A DNA stretch of 8,592 bases from Actinomycetes bacterium (GCA_023427825.1 JAEZAI010000260.1:1-8592), one strand, 5' to 3'. Shown: positions 1 to 7,378, counted from the stretch's first letter. Program-made: numbers and translations. The notes: generated by a model from the sequence alone, not told the origin.

Positions 1-2
1 GG

Positions 3-1934
3 CTACGGCGTGACGATCGGGAAGAACAGCTCGAAGTCGTCGAGCAGGTCCGACAGCTCGGACAGCGCCTCGACGCGGCCCTCGACGGTGGTGTCGTCGC
101 GGTCCGCGAGCTGCTCGAGCCGACCGGCGGTGATCGCCGCGACGAGTCCGGCGTGCGTGGTGCTGACCGTGACCTCGGCGTGGGGGTGCGGACCGCCGGA
201 GCGGTGGTGCAGCGCGCCGTTGGCGAGCCCGACTGCGTGGATCTCACCGGACCCGCCGCCCCCGCCCTCGGCCGAGGCGTCCCGCACCTCCAGCGTGAGC
301 GCCAGCTCGACGCCCGCGGCGCTCGGCCCGTTCAGGTGCACCCCGACGAACTGCAGCAGCATGTCGACGGTCATCGCCGCCATCACGTCGGGCTTCTCGG
401 CGCTCTTGATCACCAGCGGCGGCGGTCCGTTGCGGAGCTCCTGCGCACCGGTCAGGTAGAAGGACCGCCACGGTCCCGACTCGGCCTGGTATCCCAACTG
501 CTCCAGCGCGTCGGCCTGCAGCGCACGGGCCTCCATGTTGTCGGGCTCTGCGAACACCAGGTGATCGACCACCTGCGCCACCCACCGGTACTCCCCGGCC
601 TCGAAGCTGTCGCGGGCACGCCGCAGCAGCTCGTCGGCCCCGCCCATGAACTCGACGTAGCGGATGCCGGCCTCGACCGGCGGCAGCGGATGGAGGTGCG
701 CCGGGTTGCCGTCGAAGAAGCCCAGGTACCGCTGGTACACGGCCTTCACGTTGTGGTTGAGCGTGCCGTAGTAGTCCCGGTTGAAGAACTCGTCGCCCAG
801 CGACGGCGGAAGACGCAGCTCCTCGGCGATCTCCAGCGAGGTCAGCCCGTGGTTCGCCAGACGCATGGTCTGGTCGTGCAGGTACCGGTACAGGTCCCGC
901 TGCGACGCGAGGTGCTGGCGCATGGCGTCGGCACCCCAGCGCGGCCAGTGGTGGCTGGCGAAGCTGACGTCCGCCCTGTCGGCGTACAGCTCCAGCGACT
1001 CGTGCAGGTACGTCGACCAGCCCAGCGCGTCGCGGATCTGCGCACCCCGCGGTGTGTAGACGTTGTGGAACACCGCCGTGCAGTTCTCCGCCATGCAGAG
1101 GGCGCGGTGGTCCGGGAACAGGAAGTTCATCTCGGCGGGCGCCTCGGTGCCGGGGGTGAGCTGGAACTCGATGCGGACGCCGTCGACGATCAGCTCGGTG
1201 CCCGTCTCGGAGATCAGCTCGGTCGGGGCGATCAGGCCGAAGGTGCCGAGCGGTGTCGTCTGGCCCAGACCGCTGCCGACCAGACCCTGCGGCCCCCGGG
1301 GCAGCAGCACCCCGTACATGTAGGAGGCTCGGCGGGTCATCACGTTGCCGGCGATGACGTTCTCCGAGATCGCCGCCTCCAGGAACCCGGCCGGGGCGAT
1401 GATCCGCACCCGCCCTGCGGCGACGTCCTCGTCAGTCGTGATGCCCCGCACGCCGGCGAAGTGGTCGACGTGGCTGTGCGTGTAGATCACTGCCACGACC
1501 GGTCGCTCGCCCAGCTCGTCGTTGGCCAGGTCCAACGCAGCCCGCGCCGTCTCGGCCGACGTCAGCGGATCGATGACGATCCATCCGGTGTCGCCCCGGA
1601 CGAAGGTGATGTTCGACAGGTCGAAGCCCCGGACCTGGTGGATCCCGTCGACCACCTCGAACAGCCCCTCGATCGAGCAGAGCTGGGACTGCCGCCAGAG
1701 GCTCGGGTTGACCGAGTCGGGTGGCTCACCGTCCAGGAACGACCACGCGTCGAGGTCCCAGGTGACGCCGCCACCCTCACCGGTGACCTGGCGCGCCGGC
1801 GACGACGCCACGCGCCCGCGCTCCGCGAGCTCGAAGTCGGTCCGGTCGCCGAAGGGCAGGGCGCCGCGGACCGCGGCGTTGGCCGCCGCGGTGGCCGGGG
1901 TGGCGGGCTTGGGCGACAGGTCGGGTCCGGTCAT
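3..1934 (-). CDS. Alkyl sulfatase, SdsA1/YjcS type (MBL-fold, binuclear zinc)
   Basis: This 643-aa protein should hydrolyse alkyl sulfate esters (SDS-like substrates) to an alcohol plus sulfate. The N-terminal metallo-beta-lactamase domain has H153-x-H155-x-D157-H158 (THSHVDHFAG). It is followed by E264 in PGTEAPAEM, E283 in AENCTAVFHN, and H328 in ASHHWPRWG. As I recall the SdsA1 metal ligands, all seven align at a constant offset of 16 residues. A helical dimerisation domain follows (about 335-470, with RDLYRYLHDQTMRLANHG and GYQAESGPWR). The C-terminal SCP2-like domain (about 500-643) binds the alkyl chain in this family and here carries a run of five glycines at 557-561. Length is close to the family's usual 650. 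No signal peptide is visible, unlike exported homologues, so a cytoplasmic enzyme is likely. The ATG is supported by AGGAG five bases upstream and the frame closes with TAG. It lies 63 bp downstream of a crotonase gene on the same strand, so the two are probably co-transcribed. Confidence 0.95.
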   Translation of the reverse strand: MTGPDLSPKPATPATAAANAAVRGALPFGDRTDFELAERGRVASSPARQVTGEGGGVTWDLDAWSFLDGEPPDSVNPSLWRQSQLCSIEGLFEVVDGIHQVRGFDLSNITFVRGDTGWIVIDPLTSAETARAALDLANDELGERPVVAVIYTHSHVDHFAGVRGITTDEDVAAGRVRIIAPAGFLEAAISENVIAGNVMTRRASYMYGVLLPRGPQGLVGSGLGQTTPLGTFGLIAPTELISETGTELIVDGVRIEFQLTPGTEAPAEMNFLFPDHRALCMAENCTAVFHNVYTPRGAQIRDALGWSTYLHESLELYADRADVSFASHHWPRWGADAMRQHLASQRDLYRYLHDQTMRLANHGLTSLEIAEELRLPPSLGDEFFNRDYYGTLNHNVKAVYQRYLGFFDGNPAHLHPLPPVEAGIRYVEFMGGADELLRRARDSFEAGEYRWVAQVVDHLVFAEPDNMEARALQADALEQLGYQAESGPWRSFYLTGAQELRNGPPPLVIKSAEKPDVMAAMTVDMLLQFVGVHLNGPSAAGVELALTLEVRDASAEGGGGGSGEIHAVGLANGALHHRSGGPHPHAEVTVSTTHAGLVAAITAGRLEQLADRDDTTVEGRVEALSELSDLLDDFELFFPIVTP

Positions 1935-1939
1935 GGCTG

Positions 1940-1944
1940 CTCCT
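1940..1944 (-). promoter_or_regulatory. Shine-Dalgarno AGGAG of the alkyl sulfatase gene
   Basis: On the minus strand AGGAG lies five bases before the ATG at 1934, which fixes that start codon. No TANNNT box sits directly before this ATG. That fits translation from a longer, probably bicistronic, message begun upstream of the crotonase gene. Confidence 0.75.
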
Positions 1945-1997
1945 GGTCGGCGGATGGTGACCGGGCGATGCTGGTGGTCGCCCGCGAACGGTCGCGC

Positions 1998-2786
1998 TCA
2001 GACGCCGGCGCCGCCGCGACCCTCGCCGCCGGCGAAGCGCTCGGCCCCGGCGAAGGTCTCGCCCGATCGGATGGGTTCCAGGCCGAGCTCGGTCTCCCGG
2101 CCCATCGCCTGTTCGAACGGCAGGTCCCACTGCTCGTAGCTGGAGCGGCGGTCCGACCGCATGCACACCTGCGGGAACCCGGCGACCTGGTGGGCGAGCG
2201 CGACGGCCGCCTCGAGCGCCTGGCCCGCCGGCACCAACCGGTTGGCCAGGCCCATGGTCCGGGCTTCCTCCCCGGACACGCCCCGCCCGGTGAGGATGAG
2301 GTCGAGCGCGTGGCTGTGGCCGACCAGACGAGGCAACCGCACGGTGCCGCCGTCGATCAGCGGCACGCCCCAACGCCGGCAGTACACGCCGAACGTGGCG
2401 TCCTCGGCGGCGACTCGCAGGTCGCACCAGAGCGCCAGCTCCAGGCCGCCGGCGACGGCGTAGCCCTCGACGGCGGCGATCACCGGCTTCGACAGCTGCA
2501 TCCGCGTGGGACCCATCGGTCCGTCGTCGGCCATGTCCTCCGACACCCGGTTGCCCCGGCCGTCGCTGAAGCCGATCAGGTCGGCACCCGAGCAGAAGGT
2601 GCCCCCGGCGCCGGTGAGCACGGCGACCGACGCATCCGCATCGGCGTCGAAGCCGCGGAAGGCGTCCGCCAGGAGCTGGGCCGTCGGACCGTCGACCGCG
2701 TTGCGCACGTCGGGCCGGTCGATCGTCACCACCGTGACGGGACCGTCGCGCTCCACCCGGACGGCGTCTGGTGCTGCACCGCTCAC
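1998..2786 (-). CDS. Crotonase / enoyl-CoA hydratase family protein
   Basis: This 262-aa protein has the crotonase fold and should act on an acyl-CoA thioester. Family landmarks are GGTFCSGADL (59-70), which supplies one oxyanion-hole amide, and KPVIAAVEGYAVAGGLELAL (100-119), which supplies the other near G114. Next come GVPLIDGGTVRLPRLVG (140-156) and the LTG-x-VS-x-EEA-x-x-x-GL segment (165-180). Aligned by hand to rat hydratase, the first catalytic Glu (Glu144) falls on C136/R137 and the second (Glu164) on D162. The canonical acid/base pair is therefore altered, and hydration is not assured. This CRRWGVPLIDGG subgroup, with its Gly-rich tail, is common in actinobacteria and usually called enoyl-CoA hydratase. 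I chose GTG at 2786 because it begins the alignable protein and has a -10-like TAGCGT seven bases upstream. The same frame stays open to 3035 but there overlaps the divergent gene. The alkyl sulfatase gene follows downstream. Confidence 0.88.
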   Translation of the reverse strand: MSGAAPDAVRVERDGPVTVVTIDRPDVRNAVDGPTAQLLADAFRGFDADADASVAVLTGAGGTFCSGADLIGFSDGRGNRVSEDMADDGPMGPTRMQLSKPVIAAVEGYAVAGGLELALWCDLRVAAEDATFGVYCRRWGVPLIDGGTVRLPRLVGHSHALDLILTGRGVSGEEARTMGLANRLVPAGQALEAAVALAHQVAGFPQVCMRSDRRSSYEQWDLPFEQAMGRETELGLEPIRSGETFAGAERFAGGEGRGGAGV

Positions 2787-2793
2787 CCGGCCG

Positions 2794-2799
2794 ACGCTA
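2794..2799 (-). promoter_or_regulatory. -10 box TAGCGT, leaderless start of crotonase gene
   Basis: Minus-strand TAGCGT matches the actinobacterial TANNNT -10 pattern. It ends exactly seven bases before the GTG at 2786, so transcription would begin at or next to the start codon. I see no Shine-Dalgarno before this GTG. The -35 position holds only a weak candidate (GGTGAG). Confidence 0.5.
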
Positions 2800-2912
2800 G
2801 CCCTCGACGCCGCCGCCTCACCCGCCGTTCGGGCCCGCGGGCCGGTGGGCGGTGACCCGTCGACGGCATCCCCAGCTGGAGCGCAGCGGGTGGAATCCCG
2901 TCGAGCCGTCGC

Positions 2913-2918
2913 TACCGT
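2913..2918 (+). promoter_or_regulatory. -10 box TACCGT, leaderless start of zinc-ribbon gene
   Basis: TACCGT fits TANNNT and ends exactly seven bases before the GTG at 2926. A partial -35 (GTGGAA, 2890-2895) lies 17 bp upstream of it. No Shine-Dalgarno is visible before the GTG, so a leaderless transcript is the simplest reading. Confidence 0.5.
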
Positions 2919-2925
2919 TGACGGG

Positions 2926-3546
2926 GTGACCCTGAACGCAGACCTCACCCGCCCGCCCGCCGGTGTGTCCGTGCCGAGCTGCCCGATCTGCTCGGCCGAC
3001 CTGCACCTGGGTGGCACTCCGGGCGCCGACGGCACGGACTCGTTCCACTGCTGGACCTGTCCCGACGGCCACGGCCTGGCGATGACCCTGTCCGAGAGCT
3101 ACGAACGGCTCCAGGAGGACGAGATCGACCAGATCTGGCAGCAGGCCCGGACCGCGCCGCCCGGCCCGCTCAGCAGCCCGTTCCACGACGGCCGGATGGT
3201 CCGCGTCAGCGTCCGGGCCGACGCCGACGAGGCGCCCGACGGCGCGGACGGCGATGGTCCGGAAACCGCGACGATCGTGGTGGACGTCGACGTGGAGAAC
3301 CAGTTCATCTGGCTCGACGCCGGTGAGCTGGACGAGTTCCCGGCCGACATCCCCGACCCCGAGCCGTCGCCCGACGAGCTGGCCCGGGAGCAGGAGATCG
3401 TCCAACGCTTCGGCGTCTCGTACACCGACGCAGTGGAGGGTCGGGAGAGCAGGGAGCTCACCGAGCGCCTCTACCGCCGGGTGGCCCGCCATCCCGGCGC
3501 GCTCGACGCGCTCGACCGGGTGGGCCGCGGGATCACCGCCTACTGA
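2926..3546 (+). CDS. Small protein with TFIIB-type zinc ribbon and detached WLDAGEL element
   Basis: This is a 206-aa cytoplasmic protein of unknown function. Near the N-terminus C19-P-I-C22 and C42-W-T-C45 form a four-cysteine zinc ribbon of the zf-TFIIB kind. An acidic, disordered-looking stretch follows (about 99-113, DADEAPDGADGDG). Then QFIWLDAGELDEF (126-138) repeats the signature that in this family normally directly follows the second CxxC. Here the positions that would be cysteines, seven and four residues before W129, are D122 and N125. The C-terminal third (149-206) is charged and helical-looking. No membrane segment or signal peptide is present. I chose GTG at 2926 because the ribbon starts soon after and a -10 box lies seven bases upstream. 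The open frame extends back to 2506, but that part lies opposite the crotonase gene and looks non-coding. The gene converges on the MBL-fold gene. No function is assigned; a nucleic-acid or protein-binding role is only a guess. Confidence 0.82.
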   Translation: MTLNADLTRPPAGVSVPSCPICSADLHLGGTPGADGTDSFHCWTCPDGHGLAMTLSESYERLQEDEIDQIWQQARTAPPGPLSSPFHDGRMVRVSVRADADEAPDGADGDGPETATIVVDVDVENQFIWLDAGELDEFPADIPDPEPSPDELAREQEIVQRFGVSYTDAVEGRESRELTERLYRRVARHPGALDALDRVGRGITAY

Positions 3547-3552
3547 CCGGCG

Positions 3553-3565
3553 CGGCCACCGGCCG
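3553..3565. terminator. Short GC hairpin between convergent genes
   Basis: CGGCC-ACC-GGCCG forms a 5-bp stem with a 3-base loop, seven bases after the zinc-ribbon gene's TGA, in the 48-bp gap before the MBL gene's stop on the other strand. There is no T-tract on either side. It may act as a bidirectional terminator but is weak evidence on its own. Confidence 0.25.
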
Positions 3566-3594
3566 AAGCTGCTGCGCGATCTGCGCTGAGCCGC

Positions 3595-4629
<1,035 letters not shown>

Positions 4630-4636
4630 GGCCGCG

Positions 4637-4642
4637 AGGCTA
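4637..4642 (-). promoter_or_regulatory. -10 box TAGCCT, leaderless start of MBL-fold gene
   Basis: Minus-strand TAGCCT fits TANNNT and ends exactly seven bases before the ATG at 4629, predicting transcription from the start codon. The -35 position falls inside the adjoining 18-bp palindrome. Confidence 0.5.
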
Positions 4643-4650
4643 GTGCCGCA

Positions 4651-4668
4651 TCCGGGAGCGCTCCCGGA
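4651..4668. promoter_or_regulatory. Perfect 18-bp palindrome TCCGGGAGCGCTCCCGGA
   Basis: The sequence equals its own reverse complement over 18 bases, in the 58-bp gap between gene 5's stop and the MBL gene's ATG. If transcription starts at that ATG, the palindrome covers about -22 to -39 and so overlaps the -35 region, the usual place for a repressor operator. As RNA it could also fold into a 7-bp stem with a GCGC loop and act as a U-less terminator for gene 5. No T-tract follows, so I favour an operator. Confidence 0.5.
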
Positions 4669-4687
4669 GCACCTATGGCTCGGAGGG

Positions 4688-6016
4688 TCAGGACTCCTCG
4701 GGGTCGGGCCAGGCGCCGAGGGCGTCGAGGATGGTGTCGAGGTGGCCGTCCAGGTGGTCCTCGTCCTCCGCCGAGTACACCGACGACGCGAAGGCCTCGA
4801 AGCCCTCCGCCACCGAGCCGTCGGCCCGGAACGGGCCCGCCGCGCCGATCATCCACCCGCGGGCCGACGACCAGTGCGGCGACCGCAGCCGGAAGCGGAA
4901 CAGGTGCACGGCGCCGTCGTCGGGGTGCTCACCCGCGGCGAGCGTCTCGAGGTGCTCGAGCTCGTCGGGCCGGGTGCCGAGCTCGGTGTCGGCCGACAAC
5001 CAGCGGACCAGCTCCGCCTCGGCGCGGGACCGGCCCGTGCGCCACGACGGCGAGAGCTCCTGCAACCGGTCGATCTCGGCGAGCCCGTCGAGGAGCTCGG
5101 CGCGTGCCTCGGGGTCGCGGGCGACCAGGTCCAGACGCTCCGGGGCGACCGCCTGATCGGACGACAGGAGCGCCGTCGCACCCATGGCGCCGACCCGAGC
5201 GTCCGCCGACGCCAGCACTCGCCGCAGCGCCGGAGCGGCGATCTCGCCCGGCAGCGCCCGGAACAGCGACACGAGGGATCGCAGCCGGAACCGGTCGGCC
5301 CGGGTGCGGTCCCGGCCCGACCGCTCGTCGTCGGACGCGTCGTCGACGCGGGCACGACCCGGACGCTCGCGTTCGGCCGTCGCCCGGTCACACGCCTCGA
5401 CCAGGCCCGCCACCACGGGGGTCAGGCCGTCGGCGACGGCCACGTGCTGCCGCCGGTCCAGCCGTTCCTCGGACACGAGCTGCTCCAGGAGCTCCGCCGC
5501 GTGCCAGGCCCACCCGGGCCGGGAGGCCACGTGGACGAGGGACGGCACCATCCCGATGGCGGACGGCTCCTGCAGCGCCGGGGTCAGCAGCCCGCCGGTC
5601 GGCAGCGGGAGCAGATCGGCGGGACCGTCCGGGCCGATCAGGAACGACAGGGCGGTCACGCCATCTGCGTCCCGACGCAGCGCCAGCAGGTGCAGCAGCA
5701 CACGACGGACCCGCTCCGCGGAGACCAGGTAGGCCGCTTCCACGTCACGGACCTCGACCGCACGGGGCGACCGGCAGAGGAACCGGGCCAGTCGCAGCGC
5801 CGGATCGATCCGTTGGCTGCGCACCCACGGGTAGGCGAGGGTGGCGGCCTTGAGCAGCGCGCCCGCGCCAGCGGGGTCGGGCAGCCGGTCCCCCCACCCG
5901 TCGATCAGGGCCAGGCCCTCGCGCCGAGCACCCTCGTCGGAACGGCGCAGGAGCGCCCGGACCGCGTCGACGTCCGAGGCCGTCAGATCGGTCGCCCCGC
6001 CTGCATCCGCCGCCAT
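4688..6016 (-). CDS. Hypothetical protein, probable alpha-helical repeat (solenoid-like)
   Basis: I do not recognise this 442-aa protein. It is rich in Ala, Leu, Arg, Asp and Glu, with many amphipathic helix-sized stretches such as 15-38, 92-115, 170-190 and 257-285. This suggests a HEAT-like solenoid, though no repeat consensus can be shown by eye. Residues about 207-245 form a very charged, probably disordered linker (ERERPGRARVDD, DDERSGRDRTRADRF). The C-terminal region departs from the helical pattern: HLFRFRLRSPHWSSARGWMI (371-390) then GAAGPFRADG has aromatic, strand-like character and may be a separate small domain. There is no signal peptide, membrane segment or catalytic motif. ATG at 6016 was chosen because the frame upstream soon runs into the previous gene. 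Neither a Shine-Dalgarno nor a TANNNT box directly precedes it. It lies 115 bp downstream of the secreted-protein gene and 58 bp upstream of the MBL gene, all leftward. Confidence 0.78.
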   Translation of the reverse strand: MAADAGGATDLTASDVDAVRALLRRSDEGARREGLALIDGWGDRLPDPAGAGALLKAATLAYPWVRSQRIDPALRLARFLCRSPRAVEVRDVEAAYLVSAERVRRVLLHLLALRRDADGVTALSFLIGPDGPADLLPLPTGGLLTPALQEPSAIGMVPSLVHVASRPGWAWHAAELLEQLVSEERLDRRQHVAVADGLTPVVAGLVEACDRATAERERPGRARVDDASDDERSGRDRTRADRFRLRSLVSLFRALPGEIAAPALRRVLASADARVGAMGATALLSSDQAVAPERLDLVARDPEARAELLDGLAEIDRLQELSPSWRTGRSRAEAELVRWLSADTELGTRPDELEHLETLAAGEHPDDGAVHLFRFRLRSPHWSSARGWMIGAAGPFRADGSVAEGFEAFASSVYSAEDEDHLDGHLDTILDALGAWPDPEES

Positions 6017-6054
6017 GGACCAAGGGTGCCGGACGGCCGGAGGTCCGGCAATCC

Positions 6055-6110
6055 ACAGGTCTACCCAGGGACCTGTTCCCGCTGAGCAATCCTTCCCGAC
6101 CGGTCCCTGT
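6055..6110 (-). promoter_or_regulatory. Alternative hairpins upstream of gene 5
   Basis: In the 115-bp gap between genes 6 and 5 the minus strand carries ACAGGTC and GACCTGT (6076-6070 and 6061-6055), a perfect 7-bp stem with an 8-base loop. The first arm is part of GGTCCCTG (6073-6066), which is also a perfect complement of CAGGGACC (6109-6102) upstream. The central segment can pair with only one partner at a time. This could be a terminator/antiterminator-like switch, a composite terminator of gene 6, or chance. Confidence 0.3.
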
Positions 6111-6131
6111 GACCCCCGCTCCTCCCGGGTG

Positions 6132-7265
6132 TCACTTGACGATCGTGATCGTGGCCGTCGCAGTCGTGACGTTGCCGGCCCAGTCCGACGCGACGACCGT
6201 GTAGCGGTGCGTTCCGACGGGCAACGCCGAGGCCGGCGAGCCCCAGGCCGGGCAGTCCGATCGGACCCAGGCGATGCCGGAGCGGTCATCGACCATGTCG
6301 CAGCCGAGCGCGAGCGGTTGCCCCTTCTTGAACGTCCGACCGTCGCCGGTGATCGCCGGTCGGGGTGGCGTGGCGTCGACCAGCGTGGGACCGACGGGCA
6401 GCCACGTCACGTTGCCGTCCCGGTCGGTGGCGCTGACCCACATGGCCTGGCCCTCGCCGAGCACGACCGGCGCGGGGCACGACGCCACGCCGGAGCCGGC
6501 ATCGAGACAGCTGAACGTCACGGTGATCGCGCTCTGCGACCAGCGGCCCGCCACCGACGGCGTGGCGGTGATCGTCGGACCGGCTGCGTCGTAGAGGATC
6601 GACAGGACCGGGGGCTGCGGGGAGCGGTTCTGCCAGAGCGGCGTGGACGCGTCGGGGGCGCGCCCCACGCCGACCCGCCTGCCGTTGCACTCGAGCGTCG
6701 CTGCCTTCGCCACCGCAGGCAGACCGAACGCGTCGGCCACGTACACCTTCGTCAGGGTGGTCGACCGGAGCTCGACCCTCTTGACGGTGCCGACGTTGTC
6801 GGTCACCGCGACGACGCAGCCGGCGACGTTCGGCAGGTCCCGGACGATCACGCCGAGCGTGTTGATCGACTGGAGCTCGATGTCGCGCACCTGGGTCGAG
6901 CCGGCGGCGAACGGCACGGTCTCGGCGGTCCAGGGCGACGACGCCTGCGGGTACCAGGTCGTCACCGTCGTCGCGGTCCCGCAGGCGTAGACCCTGCCCG
7001 GGACCCCGGCGGGGACGGTGAGCGTGTACTCGCCGTTCGCGTCGGTCGTCACCGACAGCAGCGCGGATCCGTCCTGGGCGTCCCAGACCGCGCAGGTCCC
7101 TCCGACCGGGATGCCGGCCCGGGTGATGCGTCCGGTGACGGTCGCCGTCGCGTCGTCCGCGCCGGCCGACGCCAGCGGCGACACCGCCCATCCGAGCGCG
7201 ATCACCACGACCACCGCGAGCCGAGCCCATCGGGCGCGCCCCACGCTGACCACTTCCTCAGCCAT
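6132..7265 (-). CDS. Secreted multidomain beta-sandwich protein with paired cysteines
   Basis: This 377-aa protein should be exported. A Sec-type signal covers about residues 1-36: basic RARWAR, the hydrophobic run LAVVVVIALGWAV, then a likely cleavage after LASAGA. Residues about 40-132 resemble a carboxypeptidase-regulatory-like or prealbumin-like module (TVTGRITRAGIPVGG, DANGEYTLTVPAG). A second module spans about 135-215. Two Ig-like modules follow, at about 228-297 (ATDRDGNV) and 298-377 (ASDWAGNV), of the kind seen in bacterial surface proteins. The mature part has exactly eight cysteines, two per module (C58/C95, C150/C193, C253/C263, C322/C338), which suggests one disulfide in each. 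There is no LPXTG motif or C-terminal membrane anchor, so it is probably released or non-covalently attached. ATG at 7265 is fixed by GGAGG five bases upstream. It is divergent from the cyclase gene. No enzymatic motif is visible; an adhesive or structural role is only inferred. Confidence 0.88.
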   Translation of the reverse strand: MAEEVVSVGRARWARLAVVVVIALGWAVSPLASAGADDATATVTGRITRAGIPVGGTCAVWDAQDGSALLSVTTDANGEYTLTVPAGVPGRVYACGTATTVTTWYPQASSPWTAETVPFAAGSTQVRDIELQSINTLGVIVRDLPNVAGCVVAVTDNVGTVKRVELRSTTLTKVYVADAFGLPAVAKAATLECNGRRVGVGRAPDASTPLWQNRSPQPPVLSILYDAAGPTITATPSVAGRWSQSAITVTFSCLDAGSGVASCPAPVVLGEGQAMWVSATDRDGNVTWLPVGPTLVDATPPRPAITGDGRTFKKGQPLALGCDMVDDRSGIAWVRSDCPAWGSPASALPVGTHRYTVVASDWAGNVTTATATITIVK

Positions 7266-7270
7266 TCCCG

Positions 7271-7275
7271 CCTCC
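7271..7275 (-). promoter_or_regulatory. Shine-Dalgarno GGAGG of the secreted-protein gene
   Basis: Minus-strand GGAGG ends five bases before the ATG at 7265. It decides that start over the in-frame GTG codons a few residues downstream, and it implies a transcript with a real 5' leader, unlike several neighbouring genes. Confidence 0.8.
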
Positions 7276-7342
7276 GTGTCCCCCCGGCCGGGACGACCAC
7301 GTCGCCCGCCCGTTCGCCGGGTCGAATGGAACCATCGGCGAC

Positions 7343-7358
7343 CGCTCGAGGTCGAGCG
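7343..7358. promoter_or_regulatory. Inverted repeat CGCTCGA-GG-TCGAGCG
   Basis: Two perfect 7-bp arms are separated by two bases in the divergent region between the secreted-protein and cyclase genes, about 80 bp from the former start and 85 bp from the latter. The compact dyad is of the size bound by dimeric repressors. It shares its last base with the next inverted repeat. Confidence 0.4.
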
Positions 7359-7378
7359 CCTGGGGCAATCACCCAGGC
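7358..7378. promoter_or_regulatory. Inverted repeat GCCTGGG-N7-CCCAGGC
   Basis: Perfect 7-bp arms flank a seven-base spacer (GCAATCA), directly abutting the CGCTCGA dyad. It ends about 50 bp before the cyclase -10 box. It could be a second operator or a hairpin; no T-tract follows on either strand. Confidence 0.4.

Larger units (their letters stand above)
2787..2925. promoter_or_regulatory. Divergent promoter region with repeated CCGTCGA-like sites
   Basis: This 139-bp spacer separates the start codons of the leftward crotonase gene and the rightward zinc-ribbon gene. It holds a perfect 12-bp palindrome GGCCCGCGGGCC (2832-2843) and a perfect 10-bp palindrome CCGTCGACGG (2857-2866). Related sites follow: CCGTCGAGCC (2898-2907) and CCGTTGACGG (2915-2924), the last overlapping the zinc-ribbon gene's -10 box. 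This could be an operator array, but short GC palindromes arise often by chance in such DNA. Confidence 0.4.

Noticed and set aside
241..286. C-rich/G-rich stretch encoding the glycine run in the sulfatase C-terminal domain
   Set aside because: It is in frame within a well-conserved domain and looks like a simple loop insertion. It is not a repeat array or a frameshift.
153..2855. A 900-codon open frame on the plus strand
   Set aside because: It lies opposite the alkyl sulfatase and crotonase genes, whose conserved motifs are unmistakable. Its product is Arg/Val/His/Gln-rich with no recognisable domain. Long antisense frames are expected where third positions are nearly all G or C.
2506..2925. 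N-terminal extension of the zinc-ribbon gene upstream of 2926
   Set aside because: The extension is Ser/Arg/Pro-rich, runs antisense to the crotonase gene, and is separated from the protein by the promoter-like box at 2913-2918.
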